Shown here: positions 1 to 6,893 of the stretch, piece after piece
Layout: each line of letters begins with the position of its first letter
Position numbering within the stretch: position 1 is the first letter of the stretch
Assembly: GCA_002392505.1 (NCBI GenBank)
Contig: DGHD01000010.1
Coordinates: 1-13,791 of the forward strand
Length of the DNA: 13,791 nt
Origin: Christensenella sp. UBA3857
Lineage (GTDB): Bacteria; Bacillota; Clostridia; Christensenellales; CAG-138
Direction of reading: 5' to 3'
Translations under genes and position numbers: made by a program
Notes under the pieces: model-generated
The model's database searches: none
The model's input: the letters and a program-made list of their open reading frames with translations, nothing else
What the model was told of the DNA's origin: nothing

Positions 1-2452
1 CCTTGACGTAGTTGATCGTCAGCGTATAGCTGTTGATCGTGTACTGAGCGGTGAAGACCGTGTCCGCGGTGATGTTGTTGAGATTTGCGGGATCCCAGCC
101 GGTGAAGGTGTAGCCTTCGCGGGTGGGGTTCGCGGGTGCGGTGGCGGAGCCGCCTTCAACGACGGTCTCGGCCTTGAGCACCGTGCCGTCCCAATCCTTG
201 AAGGTTACGGTGTACTCGTTCGGAGTTACCGCAACGGGATCGGTGGTGTAGTAGGTGGTGCCGCCGGTCAAGTACTGGTAAAGGTCGATGGCATTACCGT
301 TCTTGCTGGTGGTGTACCTTCCGTTGGTCGAATCATAGGAGAGGTAATAATATCCCTCGGAGTCGGTCTGGTTATCGAGGAACTGATCAACGGTGTACGC
401 CCATGCGAGAGGGGTAGAGCTCGGATACAGATACTCGGAAGAGTCAAGACCCATGTACTTGCTGACAGCCTCGTTAAAGAAAGTCCAGCCGCTGCCGGAG
501 CTTGCGGCTACCCAAACGACTTTCGCCTCGTTGGAAGAGGAGACGGTACATGTTTCGTCGCTGTTGATGGTGACGGAAACGGCATTGAGGTAATGGCTGT
601 TGGCGACAATGGTGTTGCCTACCGCATAGCCGGAAGTGCCGGAAGTACTGGTCGAGTCAACGATTATGTACTTGCCGCCATTCTCGATGGTATCGACTAA
701 CTGATAACCTGCCGCGCCGGTGCCTTCCTCAATGCGGGTATAGAGCGCGTACAGCGTGGCGTTGGCGGTCACGGTGTAGCTTGCGCCTGCATTGTAGAAG
801 GTGGGCTTATCGGTGGTCTCGGCTACCTGATTGGCGACCCAGCCCTTGAAGGTCCATCCGTCGGGATTGACGTTTACGCTGGAGGGAAGAGTGATGGCGT
901 CGCCGGAATAGGCGGTCTGGCTGCCCTGAGCGGTGCCGGAAGCAACGAAGTTAACGGTGTACTGCGTCTTGGCAGCGAAGTTGATGCGTACGGTGCAATC
1001 GGAGCTGGGGGTAACGGTGAAGGTATTGCCGTTCTGTACAACGGTCGCAGTACCGCTCGTTACGGTGTAGCCCGCGGCATAATAGCCGGTCTTGGGGGAA
1101 GCGGTGATGGTGGTGCCGCTTACGGAAACCGTACCCCAAGAGGTGTTGTTGGACGTTGCGGTAACAGTATAGCTCTCACCGAAGAGCGTCCATGTGGAGT
1201 GTGCGGTCAGAACGCAGTCAACATTGCCGTGGCCGGGATATGTATCCTCGGAAGAAGCTACGACGGGGAATGCGACCTTGTTGTTCTTCGCCTGAGTTTC
1301 GGTGTAGTTGGGGTACGCGGGATCCCACTGGCAGCCCAGATCGGTCTGGGACTGCTCGATGGCTGCGCCGGCTTCCATGCCCTGCTGGATGTAAGCCATT
1401 ATGGACTGGATGCTCTTCAGCTCGCCGGTGAAGGTAACGGACTGAGAATAGCCGTAAACCACTTCAACGCCCTTGTCACGAAGCGGAGCAAACATACGGT
1501 CGGTCGACATACCGAGGCAGATGCCCATGTAGAGCATGCTGTGGGGCGCGCTGCCGGACATATGGTTCGCGATACACTGGCCGTTTACGTAGGCGTAGCC
1601 GGAACCCTTGATGCAGTCGTAATATGTGCCGTAGGTACCGGTATGAGCGGCGGTATCTGTGCTGGTGACACCGGAGTTGGTGATCAGGCAAAGATAGGAA
1701 GAGTTCGCACGGGAGGTATAATCCTCATTGGAGCCGGAATAGTCCGTGGTGCCGTGGGAGTCGAAAATGACGAGACCGCACTGTACCATCGTGGAAGCGA
1801 TATTGTCGACCGTGGCGTTGGACATGGAATAACGGATGCCCTGACCGCCGGTGGCGTTGTAAAGATTCTGCCAAGTGGTCTTATATTTGGGGGAATAGTT
1901 CAGGAACGAGCTGTCGTTATAGCTGGAAGAGCTCTCCCAATAGGGCTGGATAAGACCGATGTTCTTGGATGTGGGACTGCCGCCGCGAAGCTCGGTGACC
2001 TTATCGAGCAGAGCCTCTGCCTCCGCTTCCACAGCCGCTATCTCGGCGGGAGTGGGCGCGTCCTCGGTATTATGGAGCTCGGCTTCCATCCTGGGGTCGA
2101 AGCAGCAGGGGATGCCGACAGTGGTCATCCAAACAAGGAAGTTACCGTTCTGCTGGAGGGTTCCCTTGACGTAGGTATCGGAGCTCTCGATCTTTTTGAT
2201 CACTTCGGGGATGAGGGCGATATAATCGGCCTCCTTCATCTTTTCGATGCCGCCCTTCTTGAGAGCGGAAGCATTCTTGACCGCCTGGATGTCGGCGAGT
2301 ACGCCGTTATCCAGTATGGCATTCTCCTCGTCGGTATAGACATGGACCTTCTCACTGCCGCCGAAAACTGCGGGAGCCGCAGCAACGGGCAGCACACTGA
2401 GGATCATGATCACGGCGATGAGCGCTGCAAACAGTTTCTTGGTTCTTGACAT
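1..2452 (-). CDS. Secreted clan CD (caspase/gingipain-like) cysteine peptidase-like protein with InlB-type repeats, C-terminus outside window
   Basis: The frame is open from ATG at 2452 to the left edge (817 codons), with GGAGG at 2460-2464 placed 7 bases upstream. Residues 1-26 are a Sec signal peptide (MSRTKK, then a hydrophobic stretch ending VAAA). The central part, about 205-345, carries a hydrophobic strand ending in IFDSHG (H233) and another ending in YMGICLGM (C312). This matches the 'hydrophobic strand-HG ... hydrophobic strand-C' dyad of clan CD peptidases (caspase, gingipain, clostripain). Residues 427-495 resemble a divergent InlB repeat, 498-568 and 747-810 are InlB/Listeria-Bacteroides-type repeats (REGYTFTGWD is diagnostic), and a further repeat begins at the edge. 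Residues 575-740 form an aromatic Ser/Thr-rich module I cannot name. The dyad spacing of 79 residues is longer than in most clan members, so activity is inferred. The protein should be exported and act at the cell surface or outside. No anchor (LPXTG, SLH, dockerin) is visible because the end is missing. Confidence 0.8.
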   Translation of the reverse strand, partial: MSRTKKLFAALIAVIMILSVLPVAAAPAVFGGSEKVHVYTDEENAILDNGVLADIQAVKNASALKKGGIEKMKEADYIALIPEVIKKIESSDTYVKGTLQQNGNFLVWMTTVGIPCCFDPRMEAELHNTEDAPTPAEIAAVEAEAEALLDKVTELRGGSPTSKNIGLIQPYWESSSSYNDSSFLNYSPKYKTTWQNLYNATGGQGIRYSMSNATVDNIASTMVQCGLVIFDSHGTTDYSGSNEDYTSRANSSYLCLITNSGVTSTDTAAHTGTYGTYYDCIKGSGYAYVNGQCIANHMSGSAPHSMLYMGICLGMSTDRMFAPLRDKGVEVVYGYSQSVTFTGELKSIQSIMAYIQQGMEAGAAIEQSQTDLGCQWDPAYPNYTETQAKNNKVAFPVVASSEDTYPGHGNVDCVLTAHSTWTLFGESYTVTATSNNTSWGTVSVSGTTITASPKTGYYAAGYTVTSGTATVVQNGNTFTVTPSSDCTVRINFAAKTQYTVNFVASGTAQGSQTAYSGDAITLPSSVNVNPDGWTFKGWVANQVAETTDKPTFYNAGASYTVTANATLYALYTRIEEGTGAAGYQLVDTIENGGKYIIVDSTSTSGTSGYAVGNTIVANSHYLNAVSVTINSDETCTVSSSNEAKVVWVAASSGSGWTFFNEAVSKYMGLDSSEYLYPSSTPLAWAYTVDQFLDNQTDSEGYYYLSYDSTNGRYTTSKNGNAIDLYQYLTGGTTYYTTDPVAVTPNEYTVTFKDWDGTVLKAETVVEGGSATAPANPTREGYTFTGWDPANLNNITADTVFTAQYTINSYTLTINYVK

Positions 2453-2508
2453 TTTCTTTCCTCCGGAGATTATTTTCGAGCCCTTTGACACGGACTCACA
2501 TTGCCGAT

Positions 2509-2537
2509 ATTATATCAAATATTATAATATCATGCAA
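2509..2537 (-). promoter_or_regulatory. Sigma-A promoter for the secreted peptidase-like gene
   Basis: On the minus strand TTGCAT (2537-2532) and TATAAT (2514-2509) are separated by 17 bases. The predicted start near 2502 gives a ~50-nt 5' UTR that ends in GGAGG and the ATG at 2452. The spacer itself is very AT-rich and holds a second TATAAT-like string, so the exact -10 could shift. Confidence 0.75.
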
Positions 2538-2644
2538 CACTTAATTTCAAAAAAATACGAAGAAATTTCAACATCTTTTTCGCTTTTCGAAGCCGCGGCG
2601 CGTCGTTCCGCCGGGCGGCGCTTCCCCAAGCCGAAATTTCCTAT

Positions 2645-2673
2645 TTTCAAACGCCCGGGTGTTGTGCTATAAT
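2645..2673 (+). promoter_or_regulatory. Extended -10 promoter for the GNAT gene
   Basis: TATAAT at 2668-2673 is preceded by TGC (2665-2667), an extended -10. A weak -35 TTTCAA lies at 2645-2650 with a 17-base spacer. The predicted start near 2680 leaves a short leader carrying AGGAAG at 2689-2694. Confidence 0.65.
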
Positions 2674-2701
2674 ATTCGAAAAGCGAAAAGGAAGTGACTT
2701 C

Positions 2702-3310
2702 ATGGATCCCGTCTCCCCCGTCATTTTGGAGACCGAAAGGCTCTATGCGCGCGAGTTCGTGCAGTCCGACGCCGCGAGCGTCTTCGAGTACGCCGGCAGT
2801 ATCGAGAACACCGGCTTCCTGCCCTTCTCGCCCGAGCCCATGGAGGAAGTCGTCAAATACGTCGGGCGCCGCCTTGCCGACCAGATCGAGTCGCCCCGCC
2901 GCCAATACGAGCTTGCGGTATGCTTGAAGGACACGGACGAGATGATCGGCGCGATGACTCTCAAGCTTTCGGAGGACGGACGCCAGGCGGAGCTCGGCTA
3001 CGTCTTCAATATGCGCTTCTGGCATAAGGGCTACGCGACTGAAGCCGCCCGCGGCTTTCTGAAGCTCGGCTTCCTCGGCTTCGAGGTGGACAGGATATTC
3101 GCATGGTGCGACGAGGAAAACACCGCTTCCGCCCGCGTTATGGAGCGCATAGGCATGCGGCGCGAGGGGGTCTTCAGGAAGGACCGCTACACGCGCGCAT
3201 TCGCCAGGGAAGGCTGGCGCAGCACCTGCTATTATGCGATTTTGAAGAAGGAATATCTTATGGCTCTCCCCGACGGCGACTATTCGCCCGACGGCGCCGA
3301 GACCTGCTGA
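2702..3310 (+). CDS. GNAT family N-acetyltransferase (RimJ/RimL type)
   Basis: A 202-residue protein starting at ATG 2702, with AGGAAG 7 bases upstream. It opens with the ETERLYAREF strand typical of the RimJ/RimL-like Acetyltransf_3 group. The acetyl-CoA binding core follows: ELGYVF strand at 97-102, then the WHKGYATEA loop and helix at 107-115, and the ENTASARVMERIGMRREG segment near 138-155, where the Asn and 'xSxxVxExxGF' pattern is classic. By family it transfers an acetyl group from acetyl-CoA to an amine (a ribosomal protein N-terminus, a small molecule or an antibiotic). The substrate cannot be read from sequence. It is cytoplasmic. The C-terminal 20 residues (after KKEYLMAL) are a charged extension. 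It lies 54 bases ahead of the lipoprotein gene and may be co-transcribed with it, but no functional link is evident. Confidence 0.88.
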   Translation: MDPVSPVILETERLYAREFVQSDAASVFEYAGSIENTGFLPFSPEPMEEVVKYVGRRLADQIESPRRQYELAVCLKDTDEMIGAMTLKLSEDGRQAELGYVFNMRFWHKGYATEAARGFLKLGFLGFEVDRIFAWCDEENTASARVMERIGMRREGVFRKDRYTRAFAREGWRSTCYYAILKKEYLMALPDGDYSPDGAETC

Positions 3311-3364
3311 ACTGCCGGCGGCTTCGGCGAAATTAAGGATCGATCCCTTACGGAGGTAATATTT

Positions 3365-4369
3365 TTGAAACGTATCATTGCTTTCACCGCGGCGCTCGTT
3401 CTCGCCGCATCCCTGCTCGGTCTTTCTGCCTGCCGGCATGACGGCGGCAAGGAAGACGCAAAGACTTCCGACGCGCCCGTGACCACGCAGACGGCGGACG
3501 GGCAGAGCACCGACGCGCCCGAGGATACTTCTTATCCCGCGACGGACGCGCCCGACGCGACTCAGTCCCCCGACGGACAGACGACGCCCGATCCCGAAGC
3601 GACCCCCGGTACCGAGCCGGGCACGGATCCGACAGGCGAGCCCGGTCCCTCGGGCATTCCCGAGAAGACCATGCCCCCGGAGCTGACGAGCCCGCGTCCC
3701 TCCGCGCCGAGTACTCCGGCGCCGACTTCCACGCCCGCGCCCACTTCTCCCGGCGAAACGACCTCGCCGACCGCGGCGCCGACTCCCGCGCTGCCCACTC
3801 CCGCGGCGCCCAACAGCTTCTCCGTGACCTATACGGGCGAGACGGTCGACTGCGCCTCCCTGAAGGTCGGCGACAGCTTCTTCTGGACCCTGATACTTTC
3901 AAGCAAATCGAGCTCCCTCGTCTCGGGCAGATGGCTCGTCGATTATGACGAGCGCTTCCTTGAGCCCGTCGCGTTTTCAACGACTTGGGAGGGCAGCCTC
4001 ATCGCCCAGATCGACGAGACCTGGGATAACGAGGAGGCATCCTCCGACAAGCCCGATTTCTTCGTGAATCCCGCGTACGAGGGCGCGACAGGCGCAAATC
4101 CCTACGGCGAGGCGGGCAACTGGTATTCCGTCGTCGGAATGTATCTCACCACGATGAGCTACGGCGGCGTGCAGGCGAGCGGTCCCATGGTACGTCTCGA
4201 GTTCCGCGTAAAAGCCCTGCCCAAAACCGGCGATATGCAGCACGACGCGCGCGGGTATTATCTACCCGTCGGCATAGTCGTGATCGAGAGCAAAGCCCTT
4301 AACGGCAGCTCCCCCGTCACCCACGGCTCCATCACGGCGGAGCCCGGCAGGATGTATTTCAAGCATTGA
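3365..4369 (+). CDS. Lipoprotein with Pro/Thr-rich stalk and cohesin-like domain
   Basis: A 334-residue protein. The start is TTG at 3365: GGAGGT at 3352-3357 sits 7 bases upstream, and the signal peptide begins right there (MKRII, hydrophobic core, lipobox LSAC with C23 as lipidation site). Residues 30-149 are a low-complexity Pro/Thr/Ala/Ser linker of the kind that spans the Gram-positive wall. From about 150 to 334 there is a beta-rich domain. Its stretch around 165-203 (LKVGDSFFW strand, VSGRWLVDYDERFLEPV) and the later VRLEFRVKA strand follow the pattern of cohesin or cohesin-like modules. It is predicted to be anchored outside the membrane. A cohesin normally binds a dockerin partner; none is visible here, though the truncated peptidase-like protein upstream could carry one. 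Fold assignment is by pattern only, and a CBM-like beta sandwich is the alternative. Confidence 0.75.
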   Translation: MKRIIAFTAALVLAASLLGLSACRHDGGKEDAKTSDAPVTTQTADGQSTDAPEDTSYPATDAPDATQSPDGQTTPDPEATPGTEPGTDPTGEPGPSGIPEKTMPPELTSPRPSAPSTPAPTSTPAPTSPGETTSPTAAPTPALPTPAAPNSFSVTYTGETVDCASLKVGDSFFWTLILSSKSSSLVSGRWLVDYDERFLEPVAFSTTWEGSLIAQIDETWDNEEASSDKPDFFVNPAYEGATGANPYGEAGNWYSVVGMYLTTMSYGGVQASGPMVRLEFRVKALPKTGDMQHDARGYYLPVGIVVIESKALNGSSPVTHGSITAEPGRMYFKH

Positions 4370-4394
4370 CAGCTTTCGTGCGATAGGCTATAAT
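4366..4394 (+). promoter_or_regulatory. Consensus sigma-A promoter for the rubrerythrin-type gene
   Basis: TTGACA (4366-4371), 17-base spacer, TATAAT (4389-4394): an exact consensus match. The -35 box contains the TGA stop codon (4367-4369) of the lipoprotein gene. Predicted start is near 4401, leaving a ~47-nt leader with GGAGG at 4436-4440. This implies strong, probably constitutive or repressor-controlled expression. Confidence 0.85.
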
Positions 4395-4447
4395 ATCCAA
4401 GTAATAAATGGCAGCGAGTCTGCCGAATAATTATCGGAGGTATCACT

Positions 4448-4993
4448 ATGAATAAGAAATGGGTCTGCCCCGTATGCGGTTACGTTCACATCGGTCCCAC
4501 CCCGCCCGAATTTTGCCCCCAGTGTAAGGTCCCCGGCTCCAAATTCAAGGAGCAGGTGGATGAAATGAGCTGGGCTGCCGAGCACGTCGTCGGCGTCGCT
4601 CAGGGCGTGCGCGAGGATATCCTGAACGATCTGCGCGCTAACTTCAACGGCGAGTGCACCGAGGTCGGCATGTATCTTGCCATGGCGCGCGTCGCCATGC
4701 GCGAAGGCTATCCCGAGATCGGTCTCTATTGGGAGAAGGCCGCCTGGGAAGAGGCGGAGCACGCCGCCAAGTTTGCGGAGCTCCTCGGCGAAGTCGTTAC
4801 CGACAGCACCAAGAAGAACCTCCAGATGCGCGTAGACGCCGAGAACGGCGCCACCGCTGGCAAGACCGATCTTGCCAAACGCGCCAAGGAGCTGGGTCTC
4901 GACGCCATCCACGACACCGTCCATGAAATGGCAAGGGACGAGGCAAGGCACGGCAAGGCGCTGAAGGGCCTGCTCGACAGGTACTTCAAATAA
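4448..4993 (+). CDS. Reverse rubrerythrin-type NADH peroxidase (rubredoxin-ferritin fusion)
   Basis: A 181-residue protein starting at ATG 4448, 7 bases after GGAGG. The N-terminus is a rubredoxin-like iron site with C7, C10, C23 and C26 (two CPxC knuckles). Residues about 42-181 are a four-helix ferritin-like di-iron domain, with ligand candidates E69/E72, E102 and H105 (EAEH), E132, and E165 and H168 (EARH). The rubredoxin-first order identifies the reverse rubrerythrin group known from Clostridium, which reduces H2O2 to water using electrons from NADH through flavoprotein/rubredoxin partners and also contributes to O2 tolerance. It is cytoplasmic. Its own consensus promoter and downstream terminator make it a single-gene unit. 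It implies an anaerobic lifestyle with oxidative-stress defence. PerR control is usual for the family, but I did not find a clear PerR box. Length and motifs are complete. Confidence 0.95.
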   Translation: MNKKWVCPVCGYVHIGPTPPEFCPQCKVPGSKFKEQVDEMSWAAEHVVGVAQGVREDILNDLRANFNGECTEVGMYLAMARVAMREGYPEIGLYWEKAAWEEAEHAAKFAELLGEVVTDSTKKNLQMRVDAENGATAGKTDLAKRAKELGLDAIHDTVHEMARDEARHGKALKGLLDRYFK

Positions 4994-5024
4994 GCCGAAA
5001 AGCCTTGTGAAATAAGGTAATTTT

Positions 5025-5056
5025 AAGGGAAGAGCGGAAATGCTCTTCCCTTTCTT
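5025..5056 (+). terminator. Rho-independent terminator after the rubrerythrin-type gene
   Basis: A perfect 11-bp stem (AAGGGAAGAGC 5025-5035 with GCTCTTCCCTT 5042-5052) and a 6-base loop GGAAAT, followed by a T-rich but interrupted tail (TCTTCTTG). It lies 31 bases after the stop codon. Confidence 0.85.
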
Positions 5057-5452
5057 CTTGTTCGATTTGCAAGGTACAACTCCCCAAGACTTGTCCAACA
5101 ACTTATCCAAGGCATCCGCAAAAAGGGGCAAAAAGGCCTAAAACTGTCCAAGAGTAAAACTGTCCAACAGGGACAGCCAAATTATACAGTTAAATGCTGC
5201 TGCACTCAAGCGCCGCCGTCACGCAGCGTTATATAGGCATCGAGCCGCGGCGCATCGAGGAAGCTATAGAAGGACATGCGAATTTGATATAGGTGAAAAT
5301 AGATATGGAAAGGGAAGCGGCGCGGCGCTTCCCATCCTCACTTCACGTTATAGTTTATAAGCCGAGCATAGCTCGTTATCCCGTCGCCGCGATGCACAAA
5401 GCGTACATCAAAAAGTGTACAACATTTTTATAACCCAACAGCATCTTCCCAG
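5053..5452. other. Gene-free 400-base intergenic block with short repeats and hairpins
   Basis: No credible gene. One plus frame is open from 5027 to 5233, but it has no ATG, GTG or TTG, so it is not a normal gene. Contents: TGTCCAA-type heptamers at 5092-5098, 5104-5110 (TATCCAA), 5145-5151 and 5161-5167, the last two inside a 13-base direct repeat (TAAAACTGTCCAA at 5139 and 5155, 16 bases apart); a small hairpin CTGTCC/GGACAG at 5160-5176; a hairpin GGGAAGCG/CGCTTCCC at 5312-5333 with no T-tract; and a CGCAGCGTTATAT string at 5222-5234 similar to units of the repeat array at 11726-11815. Function unknown; it may be an interspersed repeat or RNA element. Confidence 0.5.
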
Positions 5453-6562
5453 CTATACTTTCAACAACTTTTTTATTCGAGCCGCAAGTACATCTGCTTC
5501 ATTTGTTAAGACGTCTGTATAGAGAAGAACGTTCCTATTATCTGAAAAAGCGAAATCAACATATGGTAGCGAGGAAATGCCCGTCAGCTTTTCCAAGGGC
5601 TGTGTAAATGAAAACTTTTCTTTTTTTGCCTTAAAAATGATATTGTAGTTTGTCAGAACAAAATCGCCCTTAGGTTTGCTAAAAGCTATTGGATGAAATC
5701 TGCCATTGATACTTAACTGCGCGCCAATATCCTTGAGCGTCAATAATTCTTTTTCTTCGCCGCTGCAGATTACTTTAGATGCAGGCTCAAGGTTTTGGAT
5801 CTGTTGCAGATAACCCCGAATTACATCATCATGAAACAGTTTTTCTCTCGAAGTAAAAGAGGGAGAAAAAGACGTATCCGCAATTTCCCATCTCGCTTGC
5901 AGAAGCGGCAGCAAGGTGCTTTTTCGCAATTCTTGATCGATCGTTCCTTTTTTATAGAGGAACTCAATTCGATCGATCAATGAAGAAAACGCCTGAACAC
6001 AGCATGAAATCGTATTCTGCGCGGTAGGACGCATTTTCAGGTACATATCATTTTTATGTTTACCTTCAGGAGAGAGATCGTTCCCTCCCTCGTATTCCCG
6101 AAGTAAAGCGGCTCCGGTTGATGCAATTGCAGAAAGTCTGCGAGCAGTCATACGAGATATCAAAAGAAATCGCTCTGAAATCTCGGCCGGATCATTTGCT
6201 GCTATTACCAAATCATACGCTTTCGGTATTGTGTTTCCGAGTTTTGCGGCAACTGTACCGGCTTGAGCATTCGTGAACGACATGTTTTTGCCGATATAAG
6301 AATAGAAGTAGGCTTCCCAATCGTCAGGCTTTTCATCAAGGATCTGCTTATAGTATTCAGCTGCACTTTCCAGATCGTTCACCTCAAGAGATTGTCTCGC
6401 ACGCTCATACAATGCGTTGAGATCCTTTGATTGAACGATTTCAATCATGAGTTTTTTTGCTTCATCAGGAGCATATTTAGTGCCGCAATTCTGGCAGACA
6501 TACATGCCATCCTGTTTCACGAGATCATGGCTTGAACACATTTCACAAACAAGAGCTTTCAT
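5453..6562 (-). CDS. TFIIB-type zinc-ribbon, TPR and PH-like domain protein
   Basis: A 369-residue protein starting at ATG 6562, with an excellent TAAGGAGGT (6579-6571) 8 bases upstream. Residues 1-30 form a TFIIB-like zinc ribbon with C6, C9, C23 and C26 (CEMC, CQNC), followed by DEAKKLMIE, the hallmark start of a family frequent in gut Firmicutes. Residues about 47-90 form a TPR-like helical pair (SLEVNDLESAAEYYKQILD). The middle is helical. The last ~90 residues (FVLTNYNIIFKAKKEKFSF onward) alternate strands like a bacterial PH/GRAM-like domain. There is no signal peptide or membrane segment, so it should be cytoplasmic. Function is unknown; zinc binding and a scaffold or regulatory role are inferences. 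The gene is visibly more AT-rich, in bases and codons, than its neighbours, suggesting acquisition or a different expression class. Its leader carries a likely attenuator. Confidence 0.85.
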   Translation of the reverse strand: MKALVCEMCSSHDLVKQDGMYVCQNCGTKYAPDEAKKLMIEIVQSKDLNALYERARQSLEVNDLESAAEYYKQILDEKPDDWEAYFYSYIGKNMSFTNAQAGTVAAKLGNTIPKAYDLVIAANDPAEISERFLLISRMTARRLSAIASTGAALLREYEGGNDLSPEGKHKNDMYLKMRPTAQNTISCCVQAFSSLIDRIEFLYKKGTIDQELRKSTLLPLLQARWEIADTSFSPSFTSREKLFHDDVIRGYLQQIQNLEPASKVICSGEEKELLTLKDIGAQLSINGRFHPIAFSKPKGDFVLTNYNIIFKAKKEKFSFTQPLEKLTGISSLPYVDFAFSDNRNVLLYTDVLTNEADVLAARIKKLLKV

Positions 6563-6582
6563 TTCGGTTTACCTCCTTAAAG

Positions 6583-6615
6583 AAAAAGTGTGCGGCTCCA
6601 AACGGAACCACACAC
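6583..6615 (-). terminator. Intrinsic terminator in the leader of the zinc-ribbon/TPR gene (attenuator candidate)
   Basis: On the minus strand 6615-6604 pairs with 6599-6588 over 12 bp including two G-U pairs, around a GTTT loop, followed directly by TTTTTCTTT (6587-6579). It lies just before the TAAGGAGGT Shine-Dalgarno sequence of the downstream gene and after that gene's own promoter, so read-through must be allowed for expression. An upstream segment CAAACGGA (6638-6631) is complementary to TCCGTTTG (6606-6599) in the stem and loop, so an alternative antiterminator fold is possible. Confidence 0.75.
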
Positions 6616-6760
6616 CGAAAAACGCGTTGCTCCGTTTGTCGCTACACAAACTATTGACCAAGAACCATTAAGGCCGGATGCCAAAGTGGAGTCTGCGTTT
6701 TTGCCAAAGGCATTAACGCATTCGAACGGGCATTGACATATTCATTTGTGTGGCATGTAT

Positions 6761-6789
6761 ATTATACCATACTTCCGCGTGGCTTGCAA
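6761..6789 (-). promoter_or_regulatory. Sigma-A promoter for the zinc-ribbon/TPR gene
   Basis: Minus strand TTGCAA (6789-6784), 17-base spacer, TATAAT (6766-6761). The predicted start near 6754 gives a leader of about 190 nt before ATG 6562, unusually long and containing the terminator at 6583-6615. Confidence 0.75.
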
Positions 6790-6829
6790 TCATCAAATCT
6801 ACGTTTTTTGCCGCGGATTTCCGCCCGTA

Positions 6830-6858
6830 TTGACAGGAGTTCTGCGCAATGATATGAT
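6830..6858 (+). promoter_or_regulatory. Sigma-A promoter for the small membrane protein gene
   Basis: TTGACA (6830-6835), 17-base spacer, TATGAT (6853-6858). The predicted start near 6865 leaves a ~29-nt leader with GGAGG at 6884-6888 before ATG 6894. Confidence 0.75.
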
Positions 6859-6893
6859 ACGCTCAACAGGATTTGATTATACGGGAGGCAGGC

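Noticed and set aside
1199..2449. 416-residue open frame on the plus strand
   Set aside because: It is antisense to the secreted protein, whose minus frame has a promoter, Shine-Dalgarno site, signal peptide and recognisable repeats. The plus frame shows no domain pattern or ribosome binding site.
2522..3439. 305-residue open frame on the minus strand
   Set aside because: It covers the promoter region and the GNAT gene in antisense; the GNAT frame carries acetyl-CoA binding motifs and a ribosome binding site.
6588..6615. T-box riboswitch reading of the attenuator (TGGTTCCG resembles the T-box core)
   Set aside because: The match to the T-box core is partial, no specifier stem was recognised, and the downstream gene is not an aminoacyl-tRNA synthetase or amino-acid gene.
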